From: Legionella antarctica
GTDB taxonomy: Bacteria; Pseudomonadota; Gammaproteobacteria; Legionellales; Legionellaceae
NCBI RefSeq assembly: GCF_011764505.1
Contig: NZ_AP022839.1
Location: 1,037,001-1,101,000 of the forward strand
DNA length: 64,000 nt
Direction of reading: 5' to 3'
The position numbers and the translations under genes were made by a program. Below are positions 56,936 to 64,000 of this stretch, in pieces. Under the pieces are notes generated by a model. That model was not told where the DNA came from, did no database searches, and saw only the letters and a program-made list of their open reading frames with translations. How positions within the stretch are numbered: the stretch's first letter is position 1; each line of letters opens with the position of its first letter.

Positions 56936-57069
56936 GCCTGTGGGTATGTGGGCGCGAAGCCATCGAGTGTGGTCAAGCGGTGGATAACGTCTTTTTGTTA
57001 TCCATGGCTTGTCCACATGTCCCGAAGGGCGATGGCTGATCCGCAGGACGCGTCCACATATCCACAGGC
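56936..57069. repeat. Large palindrome in the 3' non-coding part of IS3 element 3
   Basis: GCCTGTGGGTATGTGGGCGCG (left, 56936-56956) pairs with CGCGTCCACATATCCACAGGC (right, 57049-57069) with two mismatches, across about 90 bases that contain further short palindromes. A counterpart exists at the same place in IS3 element 2. Confidence 0.65.
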
Positions 57070-57075
57070 ATTCCA

Positions 57076-57936
57076 TTACGCTGCAGCCTCATATAGGCCA
57101 GCATAAACCTCTGACGGCGTGTATATTCCAAATGATTGATGAGGTCTTTCGTCGTTATAAAACTTGAAATACACCCTTAAACCATTTCGTAGTGCTAAAA
57201 CTGTTCCGTATTCTTTTATGTAAATATCTTCATATTTGACTGAACGCCATAGCCGTTCAATGAACACATTATCCATCCATCGACCTTTCCCGTCCATGCT
57301 AATTTTGATGTCATGGTCTTTTAAAACATCGGTAAACGCCTTACTGGTAAACTGGGAGCCTTGATCCGTATTAAAAATATCAGGCCTGCCGTGGAGCCTG
57401 ATGGCGCTCTCCAACGCGCTTACACAAAAGTCATCATCCATGCTGTTTGATACCTTCCAAGAGAGCACCTTGCGGCTATACCAGTCCATTATTGCCACCA
57501 AATATACAAAGCCTCCTTGCATCCTAACGTAGGTAATATCGGTGCACCAAACCTGATTGGGTCGATCAATCACTAAACCACGTAGCAAGTAGGGATAAAC
57601 CTTTTGTTCCTTGTTCTTTTTACTCGTATTCGGCTTTGGTGCCACTGAAACCAGACCCATGATCCGCATCAAACGCTGCACTCTCTTACGGTTAACGTCA
57701 TGGCCAAGGCGACGTAAATAAGAACGCATCTTTCTGCTTCCATAGAAAGGATGGCGCATGTATTCCTCATCAATCAAGACCATCAAAGCCAGATTCTCTG
57801 GGCTCTCGGTACATATTCCTTCGCCAGCAGTGCGATAGTAGCTAGCGCGTGACAAATTAACCAATGCACATTGGCGTACGATGCTGAGTGTAGGGTGATT
57901 GACATCAATCATGGCTCGCTTCTCCCGCACGCTCAA
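57076..57936 (-). CDS. IS3 transposase orfB (element 3)
   Basis: The 286-residue product has HTH_21 (EEYMRHPFYGSRKMRSYLRRLG) and a full rve core (WCTDITYVRMQGGFVYLVAIMD; NTDQGSQFTS; RWMDNVFIERLWRSVKYED). Its start overlaps the orfA stop by four bases (ATGA type), so coupling or frameshifting is expected. Confidence 0.93.
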   Translation of the reverse strand: MSVREKRAMIDVNHPTLSIVRQCALVNLSRASYYRTAGEGICTESPENLALMVLIDEEYMRHPFYGSRKMRSYLRRLGHDVNRKRVQRLMRIMGLVSVAPKPNTSKKNKEQKVYPYLLRGLVIDRPNQVWCTDITYVRMQGGFVYLVAIMDWYSRKVLSWKVSNSMDDDFCVSALESAIRLHGRPDIFNTDQGSQFTSKAFTDVLKDHDIKISMDGKGRWMDNVFIERLWRSVKYEDIYIKEYGTVLALRNGLRVYFKFYNDERPHQSFGIYTPSEVYAGLYEAAA

Positions 57937-58217
57937 CTTAGATGACCGGTCTTTTTTTTAAGCCAGTCTAACTCAACCGCTAGCTGGCCTATTTGCGTGT
58001 ATAATCGATCTCGTTCTTGTATGATGGAGTCCATGTCTTTGTCATGCTTGCCGCTAAACAATTGCTTGCTTCCATCCAGTAATTGTTTTTTCCACAGATT
58101 GATTTGTGTTGCATGCACCTCAAATTCAGATGCCAATTCATTGGTCGTCTTGTGACTTTTTAATGCCTCAATTGCTACCTTTGCTTTGAAGTCAGATGTA
58201 AATTTTTTTTTAGCCAC
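57933..58217 (-). CDS. IS3 transposase orfA (element 3)
   Basis: The 94-residue product has the helix-turn-helix (FTSDFKAKVAIEALKSHKTTNELASEFEV) and a C-terminal zipper ending LDWLKKK. It is intact. Confidence 0.92.
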   Translation of the reverse strand: MAKKKFTSDFKAKVAIEALKSHKTTNELASEFEVHATQINLWKKQLLDGSKQLFSGKHDKDMDSIIQERDRLYTQIGQLAVELDWLKKKTGHLS

Positions 58218-58459
58218 TTGGTACCCCGTTTAACAATGGTTTCTATTTTACACCACTGTCTCATTTTTGGGGTCCACTATAATCCTCTGCTATAGCCCCA
58301 ACGTGGTAAACCGCCAATGAGCGCGAGAATTAATATAACTAATAAGATAGTACCTAACATAATGTCTTCCTTGAAAGAGATTGGTTCAGATTAATTATAG
58401 TACAAATTGATAATTAATGAATTCCTTCGCCATTATGTATTTTAAGCAGATTTAATAAG

Positions 58460-58640
58460 TAACGTGAGTTATGGATAAGGAATTCAGATTTTACCATGCT
58501 CCGTTCGTCCTGAGGAGGGCTTTAGCCCGTCTCGAAGGCTAGGCAGTGGGCCAAAACCCTTCGAGACATCGCTAAAGCGACTCCTCAGGGCGAACGGTAG
58601 TGACTGGGTTTAATAAGCTTCTTATCCATAACTGACGTTA
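58460..58640. repeat. MITE-like 181-bp element: nested palindromes
   Basis: Outer inverted repeats TAACGTGAGTTATGGATAAG (58460-58479) and CTTATCCATAACTGACGTTA (58621-58640) differ at one position. Inside, 58501-58597 is a second long palindrome (CCGTTCGTCCTGAGGAG ... CTCCTCAGGGCGAACGG, with GTCTCGAAGG/CCTTCGAGAC further in). There is no coding capacity. The rest of 58361-58826 shows no gene. Confidence 0.75.
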
Positions 58641-58874
58641 AGTAGCTAAATTGTTTATATTAATCAACTGAGGTTTTTTTGCAGGTGATACAGGTGTAAG
58701 ATGGAATGAGCCTATTTTTATTTGCAAGGATAGCAAATCAGAAACGATTTTCTAAACACCAACAGACTGCTTTTAATGTCATAAAATCATCTGAATGTTA
58801 CCCTGAATTATTTTTTTCCAGTTTATGTGTTCCTGTTTTTTATTTATAAACCTATATTAAGTGAGAACAGATTG

Positions 58875-59576
58875 ATGTTAACGAATCGTTCGCAAGAAAA
58901 AGAGTTAATGGATCTCGGTCCTGATTTCTATACTAAAGCAGAATACGAACAATGCTTAAAAAAATTATTTAAAATAAATAAGCTGTTCGGTATTTTTAAT
59001 CATACTGTTAAGTTACTCAAACAGTTTCCCGGCAATGCTTCTGTAACAGATGTTGGATGTGGGGGTGGGTTATTTCTTTTGCATCTGAGTAAGTATTATC
59101 CCCACATGCATATGGTGGGAATAGATGTTTCTGAAGAAGCAATAAAATTAGCTCAGAGAGAATTACTGCAGTGGAAGAGTATTCATCAAAATTCCAATGT
59201 TGATTTTCAATTGCAAGAAGAAATGGATCTCAAACTATCAAAAAACAGTAGGGACATCATTTTATTAAACCTGGTTTGTCACCATTTAGAGGATGAGGAA
59301 TTAATTCAATTTCTTAAAAAAGCGGTTGATTCTGTACGTATTGGACTAATTATCAATGACTTACATCGGAGTAAAATTGCTTACTGGTTTTATAAACTAC
59401 TCAGCCCTATGATCTTTCGAAATAAATTAATTACTCATGATGGGCTGATTTCTATTCAAAGAAGCTTTACTCAACAAGAATTACATTATTTATTGAGAAG
59501 AGCTGATATTAGTAATTATCAGCTTAAATGGTGTTTCCCTTTTCGCTGGAGCATTCTGGTATGGAAAAACAATTAA
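58875..59576 (+). CDS. SAM-dependent methyltransferase of the type III PKS operon
   Basis: The ATG at 58875 (MLTNRSQEKELMDLG) is preferred over the upstream in-frame GTG at 58827. The product has a class I methyltransferase core: motif I TDVGCGGGLFLLHL, motif II VGIDVSEEAIKLA and LLNLVCHHLEDEEL. It ends exactly one base before the next ATG. In phenolic-lipid clusters (for example srsB) an equivalent enzyme O-methylates the resorcinol or quinone product; that role is inferred from context. Confidence 0.87.
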   Translation: MLTNRSQEKELMDLGPDFYTKAEYEQCLKKLFKINKLFGIFNHTVKLLKQFPGNASVTDVGCGGGLFLLHLSKYYPHMHMVGIDVSEEAIKLAQRELLQWKSIHQNSNVDFQLQEEMDLKLSKNSRDIILLNLVCHHLEDEELIQFLKKAVDSVRIGLIINDLHRSKIAYWFYKLLSPMIFRNKLITHDGLISIQRSFTQQELHYLLRRADISNYQLKWCFPFRWSILVWKNN

Positions 59577-60800
59577 ATGGACACGGTATTGGATGCTCTC
59601 ATTATAGGCGGAGGGCCTGCGGGCGCAACAACAGGTTTATTGCTCGCCCAGGCAGGCTGGTCTGTCGGTATTGTTGAGAAGAAAAATTTCCCCAGACGAA
59701 AAGTCTGTGGTGAGTTTATGTCGGCGACCAATCTCTCACTGCTCCAGCAGTTGGGCGTTGCCGATTTTTATCTCTCTTCCAGTGGTCCAGAGATACAGCG
59801 AGTCGGCTTATTTGCTGCTGATACAGTTTTGGCAACAAAGATGCCAATTTTAAACTATTCCTCAAAAAAATGGGGCAGGGCTCTAGGGCGAGAACATCTT
59901 GATACGGCATTGCTCAAGAGTGCGGCACAACTCGGTGCAAGAGTATGGCAGCCAGGTCTTGTCGAAAACATACAGCGCCATGCGGGATTATTCATATGTA
60001 CTGTAAATATGAGTGGTAAAGTTGAAGATGTTTGCGCCCGCCTGGTTATTATGGCTAATGGTTCATGGGAAGGAGGTTCTATCCAATCAAAGGAACATAC
60101 TCACAAGCCCTCGGATCTTTTAGCCTTTAAAGCCCATTTTAGAAATTGTGATCTGGCTTCTGATTTAATGCCACTGATTGCTTTTCCGGGTGGATATGGA
60201 GGGCTTGTTCACAGTGATAGTGGAAGAGTTTCACTCTCTTATTGTATTCGTCGCGATGTGTTACAACGTATCAGGCATCAGTATGCTGGAATGCAAGCTG
60301 GGGAAGCCTCATTAAACTATATTAAAAGCCAATGTTTGGGGGTACGAAATGTATTAACATCCTCTCAACGGGAAGGCGGCTGGCTTGCATGTGGTCCCAT
60401 TCGCCCAGGAATTCGTCAACGTTATAAGGATGGGATTTTTTTTGTTGGAAACATTGCTGGAGAAGCACATCCTATCGTTGCTGAGGGAATAAGTATGGCA
60501 ATGCAGTCTGCCTGGTTGCTGTCTCAAATTTTAATAAGGCGTCAAAAGAATGCAATAACTGAAAAAAGTCACCTTGCGGCCGGTAAAGAATACAGTAAAC
60601 AATGGCATAAGCATTTTGCAATGCGTATTTATGCAGCAGCCTTATTCTCCCAGATTGCCATGCGTCCATGGTCGCAAGCTACCATGTTACTTTTAGTTAA
60701 GCGTTTTCCTGGCATCCTGGCATTTGGGGCAAAATTAAGTGGCAAAATACAGCAAGTAGTAATCTTGGAAATGACGAACTCTAATAATAAGGATAATTAA
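59577..60800 (+). CDS. FAD-dependent oxidoreductase/hydroxylase of the type III PKS operon
   Basis: The 407-residue product has the FAD motif ALIIGGGPAGATTGLLLAQAG, the GR2-like motif (RKVCGEFMS) and GIFFVGNIAGEAHPIVAEGISMAMQSA, the second FAD motif. This is the geranylgeranyl-reductase/PHBH-like family. It starts immediately after the methyltransferase stop and overlaps the PKS start by one base. An analogous flavoprotein (SrsC) hydroxylates alkylresorcinols in Streptomyces; similar chemistry is plausible here. Confidence 0.88.
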   Translation: MDTVLDALIIGGGPAGATTGLLLAQAGWSVGIVEKKNFPRRKVCGEFMSATNLSLLQQLGVADFYLSSSGPEIQRVGLFAADTVLATKMPILNYSSKKWGRALGREHLDTALLKSAAQLGARVWQPGLVENIQRHAGLFICTVNMSGKVEDVCARLVIMANGSWEGGSIQSKEHTHKPSDLLAFKAHFRNCDLASDLMPLIAFPGGYGGLVHSDSGRVSLSYCIRRDVLQRIRHQYAGMQAGEASLNYIKSQCLGVRNVLTSSQREGGWLACGPIRPGIRQRYKDGIFFVGNIAGEAHPIVAEGISMAMQSAWLLSQILIRRQKNAITEKSHLAAGKEYSKQWHKHFAMRIYAAALFSQIAMRPWSQATMLLLVKRFPGILAFGAKLSGKIQQVVILEMTNSNNKDN

Positions 60801-61906
60801 TGCAATCAAATATTACGGCAATTGGAGTCGCGAACCCTCCCTATAGGCGATCTCAACATGAAATTGCTGATCTTATTGCTGCGGGCTGTTATTTAAAACC
60901 TTCACAGAAAAAAATCTTAAAAGCTATTTATAAAGCTTCGGGAATTGAATACAGACACAGCGTCATCGCTGATTATTGCAGATCCCCACATGAATTTGAG
61001 TTTTTTCCTAATAACCCGGTAGATGATTTCCCCAGTACTTTAGAACGTATGAAATTATACCAATCCAGTGCGCTGCCTTTGGCTCTTGCTGCAATCGATA
61101 ATTGCTTAAAAAGCTTAGGACCTTTTAATAAAAAAGAAATTACGCATTTAATTACCATAAGTTGCACAGGAATGTATGCACCAGGTATTGATATTGAAAT
61201 TATCAAGCGGTTGTGTTTGAACCCGTCTACTAAACGTACTGCGATTAATTTTATGGGTTGTTACGGCGCTTTTAATGGCATGAAGGTAGCTGATGCTTTT
61301 TGTAAAGCGGAGCCCAATTCAACAGTGTTAATGGTATGCATTGAATTATGTACCTTACATTTTCAAAATGACTTTTCTATAGAAAATGTCATTTCAAACG
61401 CTATTTTTGCTGATGGAGCGGCTGCTGTTTTAATTCAAGGACGCACTCATCAACAAAAACATTTCAAAATTGAGTCTTTTCATTCTGACCTGGTACCTCA
61501 AACCGAGCAAGAAATGGCCTGGAGTATAGGTGATTATGGCTTTGATATTGTCTTAAGTTCCTATGTACCCAAAGTTATAAAGTCCGGTATTTCTGTTTTT
61601 ACTGAAAAACTTCTTAAACAATCAAACTGGTCTTTAAGCGATATAGATTATTATGCTATTCACCCCGGAGGTCTTAAAATTTTGCAGGCCTGTGAAGAGT
61701 CATTAAATATTTCTCCGGAGGATAATAAATATTCTTATGAAGTATTGCGTGATTTTGGCAATATGTCTTCGGCAACAGTACTGTTTGTCTTAAAAAATAT
61801 CTGGGATAATTTAGGCCCGGATACGCATGAGAAGAATATATTCAGTTGTGCTTTCGGTCCAGGATTGACGTTGGAGGCTATGTTGGTAAAGAGCCAGTTT
61901 AGCTAA
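60800..61906 (+). CDS. Type III polyketide synthase (chalcone/stilbene synthase family)
   Basis: The 368-residue product is a full-length thiolase-fold enzyme. The catalytic triad is visible as Cys in INFMGCYGAFNG, His in YAIHPGG and Asn in DFGNMSSATVLF, with the closing FGPGLTLEAML motif. It condenses an acyl-CoA starter with malonyl-CoA units, typically giving alkylpyrones or alkylresorcinols. Third gene of a coupled operon (methyltransferase, flavoprotein, PKS), so the product is probably a methylated and oxidised phenolic lipid. The exact product cannot be read from sequence. Confidence 0.93.
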   Translation: MQSNITAIGVANPPYRRSQHEIADLIAAGCYLKPSQKKILKAIYKASGIEYRHSVIADYCRSPHEFEFFPNNPVDDFPSTLERMKLYQSSALPLALAAIDNCLKSLGPFNKKEITHLITISCTGMYAPGIDIEIIKRLCLNPSTKRTAINFMGCYGAFNGMKVADAFCKAEPNSTVLMVCIELCTLHFQNDFSIENVISNAIFADGAAAVLIQGRTHQQKHFKIESFHSDLVPQTEQEMAWSIGDYGFDIVLSSYVPKVIKSGISVFTEKLLKQSNWSLSDIDYYAIHPGGLKILQACEESLNISPEDNKYSYEVLRDFGNMSSATVLFVLKNIWDNLGPDTHEKNIFSCAFGPGLTLEAMLVKSQFS

Positions 61907-61975
61907 ATTGTTATTATGAAAAGCATAGTAACAGAACACGGCTATAATTAAGGTAGGAAATTCTCGGGGATGATT

Positions 61976-62167
61976 ATGGATAAAAAGGAAAGCAAATCTA
62001 AAAGAGATACTAAAAATGAATACACCGGTATCATTTCTATTATTGTTATTGTCATTATCGCTGTTGTTGCCATTTACTTATTTACCAAGAAACCGCAAAT
62101 TGAATCAAAGGAAATAAAGGATGTTACTGTATCTTTAGTTACTTACCCTTTTTATAAGGGAGGATGA
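61976..62167 (+). CDS. Small single-pass membrane protein
   Basis: The ATG at 61976 (MDKKESKSKRDTKNE) is preferred over the one six bases upstream. A Lys-rich N-terminus of about 18 residues is followed by one membrane helix (TGIISIIVIVIIAVVAIYLF) and a short tail. The family is unknown. It stands 69 bases after the PKS and may belong to its transcript. Confidence 0.65.
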   Translation: MDKKESKSKRDTKNEYTGIISIIVIVIIAVVAIYLFTKKPQIESKEIKDVTVSLVTYPFYKGG

Positions 62168-62258
62168 AGCAGTAACTGTGATTTTTTTTTAAGCTATCAT
62201 CAATATTGAAGTCATTAAAGTGGGCTTTAAGTAACTAATTGTACTAAAAAATCAGATG

Positions 62259-63647
62259 TTATTTCTGGAACTGGAAAAAAGCAGGGCTATCTATGATCAG
62301 AGCTTCATCAGCATGAAATTTCTTTGCCGTGTGCACTAAAGAGCTTTCAGCCTTTTTTCTTGCTCTGATATAGGATTCACTATCATCAACTGTACGAACG
62401 AAATGGAATAACATTTCCTTCTTTTGTGCTGTTTTTAACATAACACCGTGGTGCCCGGTTTGTGAACTATAAGGGATATAAACATCAGGATTCTGGGAGA
62501 TAAATGAGCCGAGATCATTACTTAATGTTCTGTGTCTATTATGAATATTCATAATATCCAATTTTTCTTGTTGGCTCAATCGGTCAAAACCAGGCGTTAG
62601 TTTGAAATATGCCAACGTACCTAGGGCATATTGATTATATAACAGGGTTGATAAGGTAGGAAAGCGAAACGGATTGAGCATTAAATACTGATTTAAAAAA
62701 TCAGGGCTGGTAAACCCATAAACTTCATCTGGATAAACATTTAATAATTTAAACTTATCAGGTCTTCTTTCTCTCATGATATCAAATAAACTGGAAACCC
62801 CCTTTAACCCACCTTTTTTAAGAAGCCATGCATCGGCTTTAACTAAGTCACGTTCAGTGATATCCGGCTCACCGTGAACCTGAAGATTACCCAGATGTCC
62901 ACCTTCCAGAAGTTTTGAATTCAGGTATTCCTGAATTGCATGGCCAAACGCCCCATGTAATCTCGAATCAGTATCAGGGTAATCAGGTGGATCAATAAAA
63001 ATCATCCCTTGTTTTAAAATTCGAAGAGCAGCTTCTTCCGGAACGACACCAAAAAAAGCGAACCAACCATTGGTCTTGAGGAAAGTGGCAGCGGTTCGAT
63101 GAGAAATAGCAATATTCACGTCATGTTTTTGCAATTGTTGGGTTAATATTTGTGTTAAAATTTCAATTGGATACTTAACAGCTAATATTTCTTTTGAAAT
63201 GATTGGAAAATAATATACTTCCTCAATTTCATCATCATCGGGAGCTTTATGGATCATGGCTGAACACTTATAGTATTTAGGACATAAGTTTTTTTTTAAT
63301 AGCTCATCTTTTATAATATGAGTACATAAGAAATTAGTGGCACATTCCTTTTCCAGATCATCAAAGATCCTGTCAAGCAATAGTTTTCCACTTACTAAAT
63401 GATTAAAAAGTATTGCTTTAACGTAGAGAGTTTTTTTGAACCGTTCAAAAGATACATCATCAGGTTTTTTAGTCACCTTACACAAGCCGGCATAAATATC
63501 CTCAGTCAAATCGTATAAATCAGATAACATGATTTCCAAATGGGCATCACAAGGCTTATAGCGTTGTTTATTTTCAGCTATTTGGGTTTGGCTTGGTGGA
63601 TTAAACGAAACAATATTGGGCATCATTGTCACAAATTGATTATTCAT
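62259..63647 (-). CDS. Protein of unknown function (462 residues), possible effector
   Basis: The product has no signal peptide or membrane helix. Recognisable features are a Cys-rich patch (LCTHIIKDELLKKNLCPKYYKC), FFGVVPEEAALRILKQGMIFIDPP and HGAFGHAIQEYL. I do not recognise the family. Its size, Lys/Glu-rich character and place next to other host-interaction candidates fit Legionella effectors, but no translocation signal can be verified by eye. Confidence 0.75.
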   Translation of the reverse strand: MNNQFVTMMPNIVSFNPPSQTQIAENKQRYKPCDAHLEIMLSDLYDLTEDIYAGLCKVTKKPDDVSFERFKKTLYVKAILFNHLVSGKLLLDRIFDDLEKECATNFLCTHIIKDELLKKNLCPKYYKCSAMIHKAPDDDEIEEVYYFPIISKEILAVKYPIEILTQILTQQLQKHDVNIAISHRTAATFLKTNGWFAFFGVVPEEAALRILKQGMIFIDPPDYPDTDSRLHGAFGHAIQEYLNSKLLEGGHLGNLQVHGEPDITERDLVKADAWLLKKGGLKGVSSLFDIMRERRPDKFKLLNVYPDEVYGFTSPDFLNQYLMLNPFRFPTLSTLLYNQYALGTLAYFKLTPGFDRLSQQEKLDIMNIHNRHRTLSNDLGSFISQNPDVYIPYSSQTGHHGVMLKTAQKKEMLFHFVRTVDDSESYIRARKKAESSLVHTAKKFHADEALIIDSPAFFQFQK

Positions 63648-63831
63648 ATATTTTATTTTACTTTGTGAAAATTAAAATAATATTAACTGGTACCGTTAGG
63701 GTTACTGACAACTCATTTTTAAAACCTGAGGTACTCAAGACTTGTTTGCGGGATCTGGAATCTCGCGCAAAACACAAGCACCTTAGGTTCGAGAAGATCT
63801 AATCGTAAGACCATTTGTAAACAGAGTCTGG

Positions 63832-64000
63832 TTAAGGATACGAGTTGGCGTTTAAAAATTTAATAATATGATTATTAATCTCGTCTTGAACAGACTGAGG
63901 GCCTCTGTCACACATATCCATGTGCCTGATATTTAATGAAATCAAATTGATGTTAGTTCTGTTCTGTTCTAAAGAAGGTAAAACACCTGGGTCTGCTCTT
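63832..64000 (-). CDS. C-terminus of a minus-strand gene running off the window, perhaps a hydrolase
   Basis: From the right edge the minus frame reads ADPGVLPSLEQNRTNINLISLNIRHMDMCDRGPQ, then VQDEINNHIIKFLN and TAA at 63832-63834. The HMDM near the end resembles the catalytic His region of alpha/beta hydrolases. Only 55 codons are visible, so the family is tentative. The interval 63648-63831 has no gene that I can see. Confidence 0.55.
   Translation of the reverse strand, partial: RADPGVLPSLEQNRTNINLISLNIRHMDMCDRGPQSVQDEINNHIIKFLNANSYP

Larger units (their letters stand above)
56802..58281 (-). mobile_element. IS3-family element 3 with 3-bp target duplication
   Basis: Ends TACAGTGGACCCC (56802) and GGGGTCCACTATA (to 58281) are inverted repeats. 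ATC flanks both sides (56799-56801 and 58282-58284), the 3-bp duplication normal for IS3. The element is 1,480 bp with intact orfA/orfB and looks active. Confidence 0.93.
56710..58360 (-). pseudogene. DUF3309 small membrane protein gene split by IS3 element 3
   Basis: The 5' part (58360 down to 58282) reads MLGTILLVILILALIGG, then LPRWGYSRG. The 3' part (56801 down to 56710) reads WGYGPSGLIGLILVIFLILVLIGRV and ends PIGF. Removing the IS and one ATC repeat joins them into a perfect DUF3309 protein of 55 residues with two membrane spans and the WGYSRGWGYGPSG centre. A good ribosome site (AAGGAAG) precedes the ATG. In its present form the gene is broken. Confidence 0.9.

Noticed and set aside
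56819..57076. 85-codon frame within IS3 element 3
   Set aside because: It lies across the large palindrome of the IS and has no family or ribosome site.

Overview
The window looks like an accessory, IS-riddled stretch of a Legionella-type chromosome. It is AT-rich and carries eukaryote-like proteins (leucine-rich repeats, ankyrin repeats, an IncA/LegC-like coiled-coil membrane protein, an NTAN1/CheD-like deamidase fold). It also carries many IS elements of families common in Legionella, mixed with ordinary gammaproteobacterial genes (HAE-1 RND efflux, CorA, UspA, CsbD). The genus is an inference from protein character only. I saw no rRNA, tRNA or CRISPR array.

Layout. 1-6.5 kb: the 3' part of a giant gene (open at the left edge) encoding a 150-bp-periodic LRR array, a transglutaminase-like core and two AAA+ modules. 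7-10 kb: a LegC7/YlfA-like coiled-coil membrane protein and a protein with an internal ~150-residue duplication. 10.2-12.2 kb: a coupled pair, a double cyclic-nucleotide-binding protein plus a class-II glutamine amidotransferase. 12.4-16.2 kb: a graveyard of fragments (integrase, amidase, AAA ATPase cut by an IS256 relic, a TIR-like relic). 16.2-18.7 kb: an intact IS21-family element with 5-bp target duplication. 18.8-27.5 kb: an NTAN1-like gene with a premature amber stop, two apparently identical IS66-type elements each abutting a 5'-truncated gene (the second is a caspase-like/GNAT fusion), and a phosphoribosyltransferase and a universal stress protein between them. 27.7-30.5 kb: a small ankyrin protein, IS6 and IS3 relics, an unknown gene and a decayed RelE/HigA-like toxin-antitoxin pair.

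30.5-39.9 kb is a chain of insertions. An NDH-2-like flavoprotein gene is split by an IS4-type element (10-bp duplication). Its 3' end abuts an IS6-family element split by a third IS66 copy (8-bp duplication), itself split by a second IS21-family element (5-bp duplication). A TetR gene with two palindromic operators lies beyond. 40-48 kb: IS630 and IS3 relics, a three-gene metabolic block (alpha/beta hydrolase, SOUL, DUF924), an ankyrin protein between IS6 ends, and an IS3 element inside a deleted IS6. 48-56.5 kb: CorA, a complete outer-membrane-factor/adaptor/RND efflux operon, and small stress proteins (PRC-barrel, CsbD). 56.7-58.4 kb: a DUF3309 gene split by an IS3 element with a 3-bp duplication. 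58.8-61.9 kb: a tightly coupled methyltransferase, FAD oxidoreductase and type III polyketide synthase operon resembling phenolic-lipid clusters. 62-64 kb: a small membrane protein, an unknown 462-residue protein and the end of a further gene.

The best candidates for new biology are the LRR/transglutaminase-like/AAA+ giant, the caspase-like/GNAT fusion, the NTAN1-like deamidase and the type III PKS operon. The clearest structural result is that several broken genes can be rebuilt exactly by removing an IS element plus one copy of its target duplication.
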